From Polytrichum commune (Eukaryota; Streptophyta; Polytrichopsida; Polytrichales; Polytrichaceae), in the NCBI GenBank assembly GCA_950295325.1, contig OX485804.1, positions 33,604,001 to 33,668,000 of the forward strand: a stretch of DNA of 64,000 nucleotides. The letters run 5' to 3'. Both the position numbers and the translations under genes were made by a program. Position 1 is the stretch's first letter. Each line of letters starts with the position of its first letter. The notes beneath the pieces are model-generated. The model saw nothing but the letters and a program-made list of their open reading frames with translations. It searched no databases and was not told the origin of the DNA. Positions 12,737-26,100 of this stretch are shown here, piece after piece.

Positions 12737-15700
12737 AATGCCACGAGTGGGACTTTCCGAAGGCGGATGGCATCTAGGTATTTTCTGGTGCGCACTGGAT
12801 GAGGGGTGTACTGGCTTCTGTGATTCTGGAGACTTGCCTCATCATACGGGGGAGAAGTTTAGTTTTTTTTCTGGTGTAAATACAAATCGATCGACCAGAG
12901 CATGAACCCAGGTTAGCAGAGTGGAGTAGGCGAGGTTTCACCTTTTATCCAATTTTCCTTCCCTGTGTGGAAGTGCTCCTCCTGTAGTCTGAAATATAGA
13001 ACCTCTTTGCGGCTACTGAAACTGAGATATGGCTGCCACGTCATGTCTCGGGAGAGGCTGCTATGTAACAAAGCACGCTTTTAGAAACATCAACCACCAC
13101 ACAACAACCCATCCTCATCCTCATCCTCATCCTCCTCAGCTCATAGTGACAACCTTATTTTTTTGTCCAGAAGGCGGTCGGCCCAACGGGTTGTTCAGTC
13201 ATGATATGTAGTTTAATATCTGCTCTGAACAGATTTATTGAGGTGAATATTATTGGAGGATGCTGAGGTCATTGTCGCCCTAGTGTTGCTCCATTATTCT
13301 TGCCAAGAAACGTGGAGGTTGTCGATTTTGGTCTAACTTTTACGAACATCAATGCACTGTCTGCAATCTGGGGCACAGTCCGGAGGTAATAGCCTCGAGA
13401 TAGCGTCGACCGAGATGGGTTGGTTTCAAGAGAGCCATGGACTACTTAGTATGGTGTGGATTCACGACGCTGTTATAACACCTAAGGTAAGTGGGCCTCA
13501 ATTGGACACTTTTCTCTCTCCACCTACTTCTTGTAGGATATCAAACACGCAATTAGTGTGAGATGGTTATCAAACCCATAATGTCCCATAGCCATTTTTC
13601 CTCTTGGTTTTCGAAGCTCATACGATTCTCTTGTTCAGTGTCAAAGTGAATATTCTTGTGCTCATCAAATGGTCATATAGGTCTCCCTGAATCATGTTGA
13701 CTATTCAGCCTAGGATGGTCAACATTTTTGGAGCACGTAATCCAATCTTTATTAGACAGATGTCTTTTTGGTGTCCCACACAAACCACACACCACTCAAA
13801 TATGGATGTCCACATTTCGGGGGTGTTGAATAAGCACTGGTCTACCTTATTTTTGGGTGCAAAATGGTTCAACAATCTTCTAAAGAACGTTCGGTGTTGT
13901 TCTAAGGATTCATACAATGGCTCATTGATTGTGATGGCCAAAAAGTCAATGCCCATCACTTACTCAACATTTATCCCCAAGGTTTTGTGTGTTTTCAAGA
14001 TTCAGTATGAATCGGGTTTTGCAAGGTTGCTTTGTGAAATATAAGTGAAGCAAAATTGTTGATACAAAGTTGAAGAATGCATCCGTACTCTGGGCCCTTC
14101 TCTATAAGGCCATGAGTGTCATGTAAGTTAAAACTTACTGACATTAGTTTGCATGGGTGTTTTGTAGAAGTGTTGATCAATTTAAAATGCATAACATAAC
14201 ATGATTGTATAGCGTGTGAACATCATTTGTTAATGAAATTGATGAAACTTGGTCGTTTGGTTTATCGAAAATGATGTGTACGTTCAAACTTAATTTTCAT
14301 GCATCTGTAATAACCATTTGAATGATACTCATACTATTATATAATTTTAAAACATGCAGTTTTCATGTCTTATGCATTATTTAAATTTAACTATTTGAAA
14401 ACGAATAATAATGATAATTCAATTCTTTTCTTGAATAGAGAACTATATTCCCAACAACTCTTCCTCGTAGATTAACACAATATGAAGATTGAAAGTTAAT
14501 AGCTTTCATAAATATAGCAATTGTGTTGGGAAAATTGTTCACTGGTTAGGAGGTTGGACATGAGCTCAATATGGATATATATATATAATCTTTACAAAAA
14601 GAACCGCCAATTGTGTGCTTGTGGGGTAGTACCCCCGAGCTCTTGACCACAATGTGGACTCCAATAAGAACATTGGGGGTTAAGCACATTTATATAACTA
14701 CTTAAGAAGATTGCATGCATGCTCTTTGAGAAAATTTCACAGATTGGGATTTAGTCATCTTAATCTTGTTCTTATATCATTGGATCCATACATGATTATT
14801 GTTTCTTCGATTACGTCTTGTTCATGTGTTTTTTGCACACTGGAAGAGGCCAAAACCTCTTGGAAGTAATTGGATTAGGCTCGTATTGATTTCATTGCAA
14901 TATATATCAATAGATTCACAAATGAGTGTCCATTGTGTCCTACTTTGTTCTTTCATGGTGGAAACCAATGTTTGGGTGGGTACTTGATTTTGTTAATACC
15001 TAAGCTTCGATTCTGGTTTAGAAGTAGTTAAGACCAAAGAACCTCTGGAGAAATTAGGAATTCTTGAGCTTTAAGCCCCCATAAACCACACTTTCAAAAA
15101 GGGGCCTTCAACAAGTGTTGAGGGGATTGGAATGGTGATGTGGCAATTAAATTACGGATTGCAAAAATGTTAATGGTCCAAAGGCATCTATCATAATTTT
15201 CTTTGGTGTGACCATCTAATGGATGCACCTAATCGAATTGATATGTAATAAGGTGTGTGTGTTAAAGTGCATGCTTTTATGAGATTGAAGCCTTGTTGTG
15301 GGAAATCTTTGATAGTCATGTTTTTGAGGTACTTGCAAATATGTATAGAGGAAATAGCAAAACAAAACTAATACCAATTCAAAGTTTTGTGTGAATTTGC
15401 TATTAATCTTTGAACACAAGATTCACAATTTTGGATGCCAAGGGACCCACTTAATGATGTTGCTTGCCACAATTCAACCTTGAAGTGGGTTGTTCCACTA
15501 TCCAAGGCGTTGAATTAAGACACATTGACCTTCGAGTTATGTTTGTAGTCTAATGAGACCTTGGCTCAAGAGATGGTCCCCATGATTTTGCATACAAAAC
15601 CAATAATTTTCTTCCCACCTACAGTGTGGTGATGGCACAAACACACTTTATGTTTCCATGCTCCGAGGGAATTATTGGAAAATTTGGTTCATTTTGAGGG

Positions 15701-17124
15701 CCAAACTCATTTCAACACCTCTTGCCATCCGAAAATCCATTTGACCTTCACTGATTTGTAGTAGAGTGTCTTTAATTCAAACCATAATACCTCCGACCAT
15801 GTACCAAAACCTCACCAAACATGGAAAAGGTGTTTGGAACAAAGAGACCCAGAAACCCAATCCCCAAACCCATTTTGATCCATAAAAATTCCATCAATTC
15901 TAAGAGACACAGTCAACCTCAATTTCCACCCTTCCCTCCCACACCCAAGTAGGCATCAGAATTTCCGGATAAAGAATTTTCAATGTCACCAAGAGCATGG
16001 TTGGGACATAATTAAATCTCGAGGAGTTTATGTGGCACACACCACCCAACTATGATCTCTTCAGAGGAGGCAAGAGAGCACCCCAGAATGGAGGTGAACA
16101 AGGCATCAAAATGACCTCTTGCTCTCCTCTCCTCTCTTCTCTTGCTCACCCCCTCACTCTTAAGGTGGAGACTGCTAAAACTACCACTTCAAGCGCTGAG
16201 TAAAGATGCTATTATTAGATTACTAGAAATTTAAATCACTTCTCATTAGCAAATGAAAGGAGATTTCAGGGCCAAAACTGTTGCGAAGTCTGATTGAAAG
16301 AATCTTCAATTAGGAGCTCTTAAGAGCTTGTTGTGTGTCAGAGCATGTTTTGAAAATTGGCTGAAACTCCTCTTGCCATCCCAAAAACAGAAAAAAATAT
16401 CTTAAAATCTAAAATAGGGTATGGTCTTGGGACCCATCACCTTAAACTCCAGATCAGCCTATGCAAGGGTAGCTTGACACCATCTAGTATGACAAGCTAG
16501 AAAAGCATGCTTGACATCACTCTTCAGCCATAAGAAAACTTGGATGAGTTTAGTTTATGAATATGCTTCAAACACACGTTTAAGCCAACTCAATGGGAGC
16601 TTGATGCCAAGACTTTGTGCATAACTATTGTGCAAGATTTTAGGGTATTGATTTTAGCAATTTCTACATATATTACATTTCAAACTAGGAAAGTGACTCA
16701 GTCCCATTCACATTGGACCACCACTTCTACTTTTTGTGGCTTAACCTTGTTCACACTAAGCTTTGCATGTCACAATGGCCATCTAGCCAATGATTCAATT
16801 TATTTAACAGAAGGAAAGAAACCAGAAAGATAAAAAATCAAAGTTCATAAAGGGTTCAGTGAACATAGCAGAAGTATACATGATCTGTAGGTCAAAGGCC
16901 CATCTCTGTCCATCAAGGTGGTGGGAGTTATTGCACCTCTCATCCCCTGTAGATTGAAATTCCTTGTTACAAAGATATCTCTCGATATATATATTGGATA
17001 TAAAATATATGACAAAATACTTGCCTTATTTACAGTCACCATAAATATCTATTTCAGTGCAAGTCCCAACCAGAGAAACTAGCACAATTGAAACTTTCCC
17101 TGAAAGTAGCAAGAAAACAGTGAC
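12737..17124. other. Spacer between convergent genes
   Basis: The two real genes face each other across this interval, so it should hold both 3' untranslated regions and polyadenylation sites. I see no further gene. Contents: a (CATCCT)n-like tract at 13105-13135, a reverse copy of the dispersed repeat family (about 13590-13830), a partial copy of the 'ttttgcatacaa' MITE (about 15575-15800), and AT-rich DNA otherwise. Short open frames here have no recognisable motif. Confidence 0.5.
13590..13830 (-). repeat. Dispersed repeat copy, reverse orientation
   Basis: Reads in reverse relative to the copies at 25715-26015 and 62025-62345. Shared landmarks are 'ttgactattcagcctaggat', 'acagatgtctttttggtgtcc' shortened variants and 'cactcaaatatggatgtcc'. 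It has no coding capacity. Confidence 0.55.
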
Positions 17125-20100
17125 TCACAGCTTAGAAGGCTTTGGGTACCAGCCCCATGGATCGTTTGAGATATACTTTGTCACTTGCTTGACTGTAAGA
17201 TAATTCTCAAGACCCCTGCACACACAAAATCAGACGTTAACCCTTAAAGGTCCAAGGGGCTTCATGTAAGACCTATGTGCACAATTTCTACGAGCCTAAC
17301 TAAATCTTAAAATCATATTTTTATATATTAAAGAGTTTGGGTCTTCCTTTAGTAGATTATCTTGTGTCAAGGTGAAAATAAAAATCTCTGACAAGCATGC
17401 ATTTGCAAAGGGTACTCAAGTGTATATTTGAACCCAAATCTCCTATTATATTAAGGCATTCAACCAATTTAAAAAGTGCACATGATGAATGAGCTGATTT
17501 CAATTAGCTAAATTCTGACACAATTAGCTAAAATTGGGAGTACATAGTTCAGATACATGTTTTTGCGCATGGAGAGGCATTGGGCATCCCAGACACTTAG
17601 AAGTTAACTAGATTTTGAAAGAACAAACCACAGATATCAAGGCCTGCCAACAGCAGATGATTCGCAGTGATTTATAACCCCAAATTGTCAATAAGGCCCA
17701 CAACGTTTCTCAGGGACGAGGAAAAAAAATTTCCTCGTTGGAAGCATCAACTTACCAAAGCAACCCCTCCCAAATAGCCCTACATTTCTAAATATGTTCA
17801 CCATAGTTTAGTTTTAGAATTTGGGTTTCACCTGTATGGATTTTAGTCTTCAAGACTTAAATTTACACATCTTTAGATGAAAACAACATTTTGAGCAATG
17901 GAAAGTTTCTCATTCAATGTCCATAAAACACTCAATATATGGTGATTTAAGTTGAAGGTAAACTTACCATTCCCCCAACTCTCTTCCAAAGCCACTGCGC
18001 TTGTTGCCACCCCATGGAGCTTGGCAGAAGCAGGGTTGTGAGCAATTGATCCATACTACTCCAACCTCCAATGCCTGTCATAAAAACCACTATTCGTATC
18101 AGTTATAATCATCAACATTAAGGGTCCTCTCTGTAACACAGAATTTTTCATTGGATGCATTGTCCACTATTGGTTATTGACACTAGTCATGTAGAAGGAA
18201 TGTATAAACACAACTACTCGAGTGGTTGTGGCTGTGGTTTGAGCTTTGGGCCCACTTTCAACCACAACTATGATTTTCTTGAATTACACACAAGGTTTAA
18301 TTTGTGGTTGAATAGTACATTTGACCTCATTTATTATTCCTTCAACTGGTGCAACTATGGAGTCAAAGACAAACAATCTATGGATTCTAGTGGAAAATTT
18401 GTCTAAGAGTAACTGCCTCCTGCAAATACTCTCCTATGATTTGGCCTCGAAGTTCTCAATTGGTGCCAGATAGTAACTTAAAACAAAATAGAACCGAAAC
18501 AACCATTCCAACCACTCTCAATTACACCTTGCATCATAATTAGACAAGCAAGAGTAGTTGTGGTTGTAATCAATGCACCTTCCTATCCCTCTTTATCCCT
18601 AAAGAAAGTAAATTACAACCATCAACAACCAGAGGGGTGATTTATGTGTTATTCCCCCTTGACTAATCAAATCAAGCTGCGGAAATTTAAGAAGGAAATT
18701 ATCACTGAAAAGGTGCATTATTCCTGAGAATCCGCAGCAAACTTCTACCATCCTGAGGAGAAAATGAAATACCTCAGCAACCCGCTTGCAACGATCGTCA
18801 GCTTTGGAGATAACAGCACCTGCCAGACCATACCTGGCACATAGAAAGGTCTCACTACTCAGTTTATGAAGGTTTACAAAAGCCATTCGTTTCAATTTTT
18901 CTGATTGACAGCAAAATTGTCTACCTGAACTAACAATTGGACAAATGGATTTGTATGGAGAACGAACCTACATAAGTGTAACCATACAAGTCCAGGTTCA
19001 ACCAAGACAAAGAATTTGCAACCTTTCCATTGTCAGTCACTCCAGGAAGCACTGACTTATGCCACAATGATAAATCAATTACTCAGTGGATGTGAGGCAT
19101 TATTTTGGAGGTCTGAAGAGAACTAGTGATGAAATTTAGTTAAAAAGAAAGGATCTATACAGAACTAGGTGAGAAAATAAATGAAGGCCTTACTGAGTGT
19201 TATTGGCCATTGCAATGGCCTCTTCTTCCGTCTTGAAAGTGGACACTGCCAAAACTGGGCCAAAAACTTCATCTGTCCAGATTTGCATGTGAGGTTTCAC
19301 ATTTGCAAGCACAGTGGGTGCCAGAAAATATCCTTTCTTCAAATGCTGCAACCGATACAAAAGTCATCAATGTGGACTCATCAATGCACCTCAGCCAGTC
19401 GGATAACATTACCCAACCCAATACTCTTAACTCCGGCGCGGAGTTCGATGCGGCTCCGATGCGGCTCCGGGGAGGTTCGGATGCCAGCTCCGGTGGGTTC
19501 GGGTGGGTTGGGGCAAAAATTGCCCCCTATTTTTTTGATTGGGTGGGGCCTTACTTGATCTCATAAGGGGCCTCCTAGAGTAATTTGGGGCCGTAGAACC
19601 CAAATTTAGCAAAAAAAAAACCAAAAAAAGTCATCAAGGGGCCAAAACGGGGAGGGCCAGAAAAATGGACCCACCGGAGCTGGCATCCGAACCTCCCCGG
19701 AGCCGCATCGGAGCCGCATCGAACTCCGCGCCGGAGTTAAGAGTATTGGGTTGGGTAATGTTAGGGCAGCCAGTCACTCCTGTCTGTACTTTCGAAACTT
19801 GAACTTCTACCTTCAAATGTCAAGAAAATTCCCAAGGACTTGAACCTACTTTCTATGAGGGAGGTGAAAGCTCGAAGAAAGGAGCCTTCTCATCGGCGGG
19901 AAGGAGCCTCTTACACATGCTTGTTCACTCTAATCCACTTTACACTTGGGAATTCAACTTGAAAGCTATACCAGGCTCACAAAAGAGTTGCCAAAGAAGC
20001 GCCAAGAAGCATCAATCATTTTCTGCAATATGAGATTTCATGCCATAAAGTTCAAGGTAGTTGCCCTGTTCCCAAGTCAGATGTGGAACAGCTATGAAAA

Positions 20101-23100
20101 GCTCTTGAGCGAAATTCTAAGCTACCTCCATGATTGAAACCCCAAGACAATGGGCTTTCAATTATTCTTTGGCTTGTCATGAATGCTTTTTTGTTCAATA
20201 TCATATAGCCCTTGACATCTCATGTTAAGCATAGCCACTTTACACTTGCTCAGACTAGTGAGAGCTTGAATATTGGTCAAGCTGTCAATAGTTTGAACTC
20301 TGAATGAAAGCTTGTGAACTCCAAGTATCAAACTCCTGAAATTTGCAAGTTTGACCTCTAAACTTGATCTCTAGTGTATAAGGGGGCCTTTTTTTTTCAT
20401 ATACTCTTGAGGACCTGGTGCAAGTGTTGACATACTACCAGAAATGCATGGAGAAAGAATATTAGAATACTCACATCAGGTCGCTTGCCACCACAGATAA
20501 GTGTTGCTCCCTCCTCTTGTGCTACTCTCACAAATTCTTGTACTTTTTTATACTGTCCAAGAAGAAAATTTGTCAGACAATGGTTTAGGGTTTAGGGTTT
20601 AGGAGTCTGAAGGAATTGCCACTGGGTCGACAACTAATTGCTTCAGAAAATGCTAGGTCGGTCGTTAAGGTCACACACCTGGCTTGCACTGACAAGAGGT
20701 CCCAATCGGCATTCCTTCTCTAAAGGGTCACAAACCTTGATGCTTGAAGCCCATGTGCCTAGCTTCTTCAGAAACTCATCTGCAATACCTTCCTGTTTGT
20801 TTGCAAGAAAATAAATTGATTCAATAGCTATGTACGTAATAGACCTCTGCAAAGTCTCTGGGTCAAGCTCCAGGTGAGTTGGCTAAACAATGGGTTTAAA
20901 TGCTTATATGCATAAAGTCACCAAACAAGTATTCTTAAGGTTCAAATTAAAATGCTAAAAGAAGAGATTGAACTACGTGCTCAACATATATTAACCATTC
21001 TAGGCTCAATAGTCAACAATATTGGGGGAACCTATATCAACATTTAATGTCCTCAGGAATCTCCACTTTGAAAATCGATAGGAAATTCATACAACCTCCA
21101 AAAATCACAAGGCAAATATCTACAGACACAATTTGGGACTGGCAATCATCTCGCACTAATTGCATGTTTCACATCCTTGGAGAAGTGGGTGCAAAGCTTA
21201 AAGTGTCCATTAAAGGACTACTTACCTTTAAAAAAAAAAGGTCCTTCAAAGAGGCCTCAAATTCCTACTTTGGTCCCTCTTCAGAATATTTTGCAGATAA
21301 CTCTAATGAGAGTCTTACAAGACATGCAAGAAGAGGAAGCTTCAGAAAATGAAGGCCTGAAAGTTAACCTGCAAGAGAAGGCGTGATGTTGCACTGCAAA
21401 TCTGGCCATTTGTCCAGAATGCTCCAAACATTGCCCACTCCACAGCTACACAATCCACATCACAAAGCAAGTCAACCTTATGCAATCTGAAGAACATCAC
21501 AAACTTCTGGAGGCAAAATTGTCATGTAATAATAATAAATGTTGAATAGAATCATGATATATCAATTCAAGTCGTGATAAATACATTACTTGGTTATTCT
21601 CTTTTATTGTGTGCCACGTTATACTACCATGTAATTTTTTTTACATAAGATTTAATACTTATATTATAAATTTCATTAGATTATACACCACCCTTCGGAA
21701 GTTTGTGATGAAGGTGTATAATGGTAATGCCACAAAAGAGAATGCGGCACAGTACCTTTCTCCACATCAGCATCATCAAAAATAATGATGGGGCTCTTTC
21801 CACCCAGCTCTAGTGAGATTGGCTGCACATTTCACAAACCGACAGTCTCAGCACCAACTTGATCATCAGTTTCAGCTCATACACATGGGAAATACTTTGG
21901 GCACTCCTGATAAACTGAACTTTCAAATAGAAGGGATCCAAAAGAGAGCATTTAGCAATTACAGTGGATTGATGTGGAGCTCAGAAGCAACTGATCCACT
22001 GTGAAGAACATCCATAAGAAACATGGGAATTACATATCATGTAAGAAGGCAAGAATCAAAAACCTTGATAACTTGGGCAGCTGCAGTCATTATTGATTTT
22101 CCTGTATTGGTGCTCCCAGTAAAAGCTACCTATATCCAGACAAAATTTGCTTGAAAAAATAAATAAATAAGCAAGATATTGTTGTAGATCTTTCTTCTTA
22201 CTCTCAAGTAACCCAGCCAAAATGAGTACTGGGTATTTAAGTATTTAGATGCTTACAAAGCAAGTACAAACTCCAAATTTCAATTAACCTGAATAGCAAT
22301 TAATTTGTGCCTTCTCTTTCGCCATGCCATTTTCTCACTGTACATAAATTAGTCATTCACACATATTCTCTGATAGCTGTGAAGGCACTCAAAAACAGTG
22401 CTGTGTAAACTAAATAATTTGTTGGTATGAGCCCCGAATGCAAATATGATACCTTATCTACACCTGGGTGTGAGGACAGAGGAGCACCGGCATCAGGTCC
22501 TAATCCTGTTATTACATTAAGAACTCCTCGGGGAAGACCCACATCCTTGGCAATGCCTGCCAGTTCCAAGCATGTACTGCAATCATCCGTGTTAGCTTCA
22601 CACAGATTTTCCAGCATGTACGAACAAGCATTTGAAAACAGTCCAAACTACAAGACCATACTCAAATGTTTCTTGTAAGCAAATGAAAAAGGATTCCAAC
22701 TCACCAAAGTCTGCCTTCTTTGGATCCCGTATGCAAAATTTATGAAGGTTCAAAGTTTAATTGGTAGATAATCCAAAATCGTTAGGGGAGCCTAATGTTG
22801 AGGTGGTGGACATCCTCAAAATCGATATGTATTATTGTCCAAGGTTTCAGGGCGTTGGTTTCATGTGGGGTATTGTTTTAGCACCCTCTACCATATACCT
22901 ACAAGCCAGAAAGAGAGTATACATAGAGAGAGATGGTATAGAGATAAAACATAGATGAATTGGGATATTCCTAGTGGATGCAATTGAAGACATTCTTTGT
23001 GTCCAAATAAGGTAGATGGGTCTTTGATGGTTGCTTATTTCGACTAGCTCACTTCTCCTAAGAGATGGAACATGCAATTAGTACAACATGGTTAGCAAAT

Positions 23101-26100
23101 CCAAATTGAGGCTGTAACCACTTTCCTCATAATTTTTGAAGCACATATAAACTCATTCTCAAAGAGATTCTCATGCTCATTAAATGGTCATAAAGGTATC
23201 CCCAATTATGTTGACTTATTGACCCTAGAATGGTTATCATATTTTGAGCACGCAATCCAGTCTCTTTTGAACACATGTCTTTTTGGTATCCATTTTTGGA
23301 GCCACACCAAACGACATATGACTCAAGTATAGGTGTCATAATAAGAAAAGTAACCAAATAAGGGTTGTCTACCTTACCCATTGGCATCAACATTACATGA
23401 AAGAGAAAACTCAAACATGACTTACATGGAGGCCATTTCAGATGGTTTTAGAATTGCAGTGCACCCAGCAGCAAGAGCTGGTGCAACTTTCCAAGTGGCC
23501 ATCAAAAGTGGGTAATTCCTGTATCAGCACATACAAACTCGTTTAAAACCATAGAGCCAATTGTCAAGTGGATATACACAGACACCTTTCCATAACAACA
23601 AATAAAGCTTTATCGAGCACAAAAAACAATTCTCTACACATGTAGCAAACTCTTCGTGTTATTCTAAGAACAAGGTGGAATGAAATTTTGATGTTTGGAT
23701 ATCCGTTTCACCAGATTGTAAAGCCTAGAGTGTATAAAAAAAGTACATATCCATACCAAGGAGTGATGAGACCAACAACACCCACAGGCTCCCGCAAAAC
23801 ATTGCATTTGAATTGCTCCATAGGAAGCTCCAAAGGAGCATACTGCCTCTCATCCAATTTTTCGGCCAGATCTGCATAGTACTCGAAGCAGCCTGACACA
23901 TCATCCTATTACCATGACAGAAGGCTATTAAAATTTGATGAAAGATATTCAGCAATTGTTAGCCCAAGAGATGACCCAATCATCTTAGACTATAGTTTTT
24001 GAGGAACACATTGGAAAACCAATCAATACTTCATGTTTTCAGTAGCTATCTTCAACTTGAGAATGACTTGAAAGTAAAAATTGTGAAAGACATACCATAT
24101 CCCACTCAGCTTCATCAATAGGCTTGCCACAGTCGATCGACTCAAGTTTCGCAAGCTCCGACTTCCTTTCCGCTACCTGGAAGACAATATCCTTGTGAGT
24201 ATCATGCAAAAACAATACTTACAGATGAAGGTAACCAGGGAATGGAAATTGGAGATAAACTTATTGCAGAGACTACAAGGTTCCGAAAATCATTCAACAG
24301 TAAGACAAAGAACAAAAATTTGAGAGAGACTCTATTGATAGAGATCATTGTGGAGAACAAAAAACCTTAAACCTGAGATCTTCGAGTAGGAAAGAGAAGA
24401 AAATTGGAAACTAGTACTTTCAGGGCGGAAGGAACAATTAAATTATAAAGTTACCTCTTCTTGGTCAGGAGTTGGTTATTTTGCATACAACACCTTCCAT
24501 GTGCAGTAAGTTTTTGGTGCATGCTCAGAGGTAGTGTGGAAGTTTGAACAAAGAACATTCTATGTCGGTTCATTGATTGAGGGTCAAACTCTTTCTGGAA
24601 TGCCAAGTGGTATTAAATAGAGTTCGGCCCTCAATAAACCAGAAATAGGTTGCTCTTCATTCACATTCAAACACTACCTCCGAGCATGCACCACATGTGG
24701 AAAAAATATTGATTTTGTGTGCAAAACAACCAGGGGAATATCATAGGGGATCAACTCCCAACGAAAAGTCCCACTGAATAAAAAGATACCTCTATTGTAA
24801 CCATGTTAATTTGAAATAATAATCACTCAAGTCCCCAGAGTTCAAAAAATCGGTGCTCACCCTTTTGGCAATGGCACGAAGATATGTCGCACGGTGTTTA
24901 CCACTTGCTTTTGCCCAATCTTTTCCTTTGTTGCGATAAAAAGCTTCCTTTGCTGCCTTCACGGCGGCATCAACATCCTCAGAGGTTCCGGCAGGAATGT
25001 CTCCTGCAAGCACATTTAATCAGCTACAAAAGTAGCTACTGACCAAGAAAATCCAATCACAAGGGTGAAGAAAGGTAAAAAGACACAACGTTCCTAAGGA
25101 ATGCCCCTTCATCTGTAAATACAAATCTCTGAAAAATGCATCAGATTGTATTAGCTGTTTTGCATGAGGGAAAAACCTTAAATTTTGATTAAGGGGCATT
25201 TCACACTCAAGCTTGAGGGCCCACAACCATTGAAATCTAAAATCCCTCATTGGTGGAAAATGTAGAGACTGTCCCACTTCACTTTACAATAGAGCTTGAG
25301 GGCCTTAAGGACCAAGGAAGTTTAAATGTATGAAAAACCTACGTGGATGGCATGCAGTGGATAATGTTCTATGATCTGCCAAATATTACATAAAGCCCAC
25401 CTCAAAGACACTGGTCTAACACGAACCTGGGAGAGCATGACACTTGAAAATCTCATCACAACCCTTGACTTATTATAATGAATTGTGTACAAGAACCCAC
25501 ATGAATAGGATGGTAATGAAATAGGAGTCAATTGAGAGCCCAGTTGCGCATGTCTTCACACTACTACACTTGAAGGCCTGTGACCACACATACTTCAATC
25601 TAAATTTTCACAGTACAGCCTTTGGATGAGTTTCAAGGGACCTCACATCATGGTACAGATTCATGGTCATCGCCCTTGGCCATAAGGTAGATGTGCTAAT
25701 TCAGTTACTTATCTTGGTTGGACACCTATATTTGAGTGCTATGTGGTTAGATGTGGCTCCGAGAACTAAATACCAAAAAGATATGTATTTAAAGAGATTG
25801 GACTACGTGTTCAGAATATGATAACTATTCTAGATTGGGGGGACCTAGACAACGACTTAATGAGCATGCAAATCTTCACTTTGATAATGAATAAGATACT
25901 CATATGAGCTCCAGAAATTATAAGGAAAGTGGCTAGGGCCTTGATTTGGATTCGCTAACCATCTCAAACTAATCATGTGTCTCAAATCCCAAGAGAAGTG
26001 GGCTAGTTGGAAAAAGTAACCATTTAAGACCCATCTACCATAGTGTAAAGTGGCCATAAAGATACGGGGCAAAACAAACCGCAAGGCTCCTCTGTGGTGG

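Noticed and set aside
20582-20602. Ancient chromosome fusion point
   Set aside because: Only about three telomere units, inside an otherwise intact intron; too short to support a fusion.
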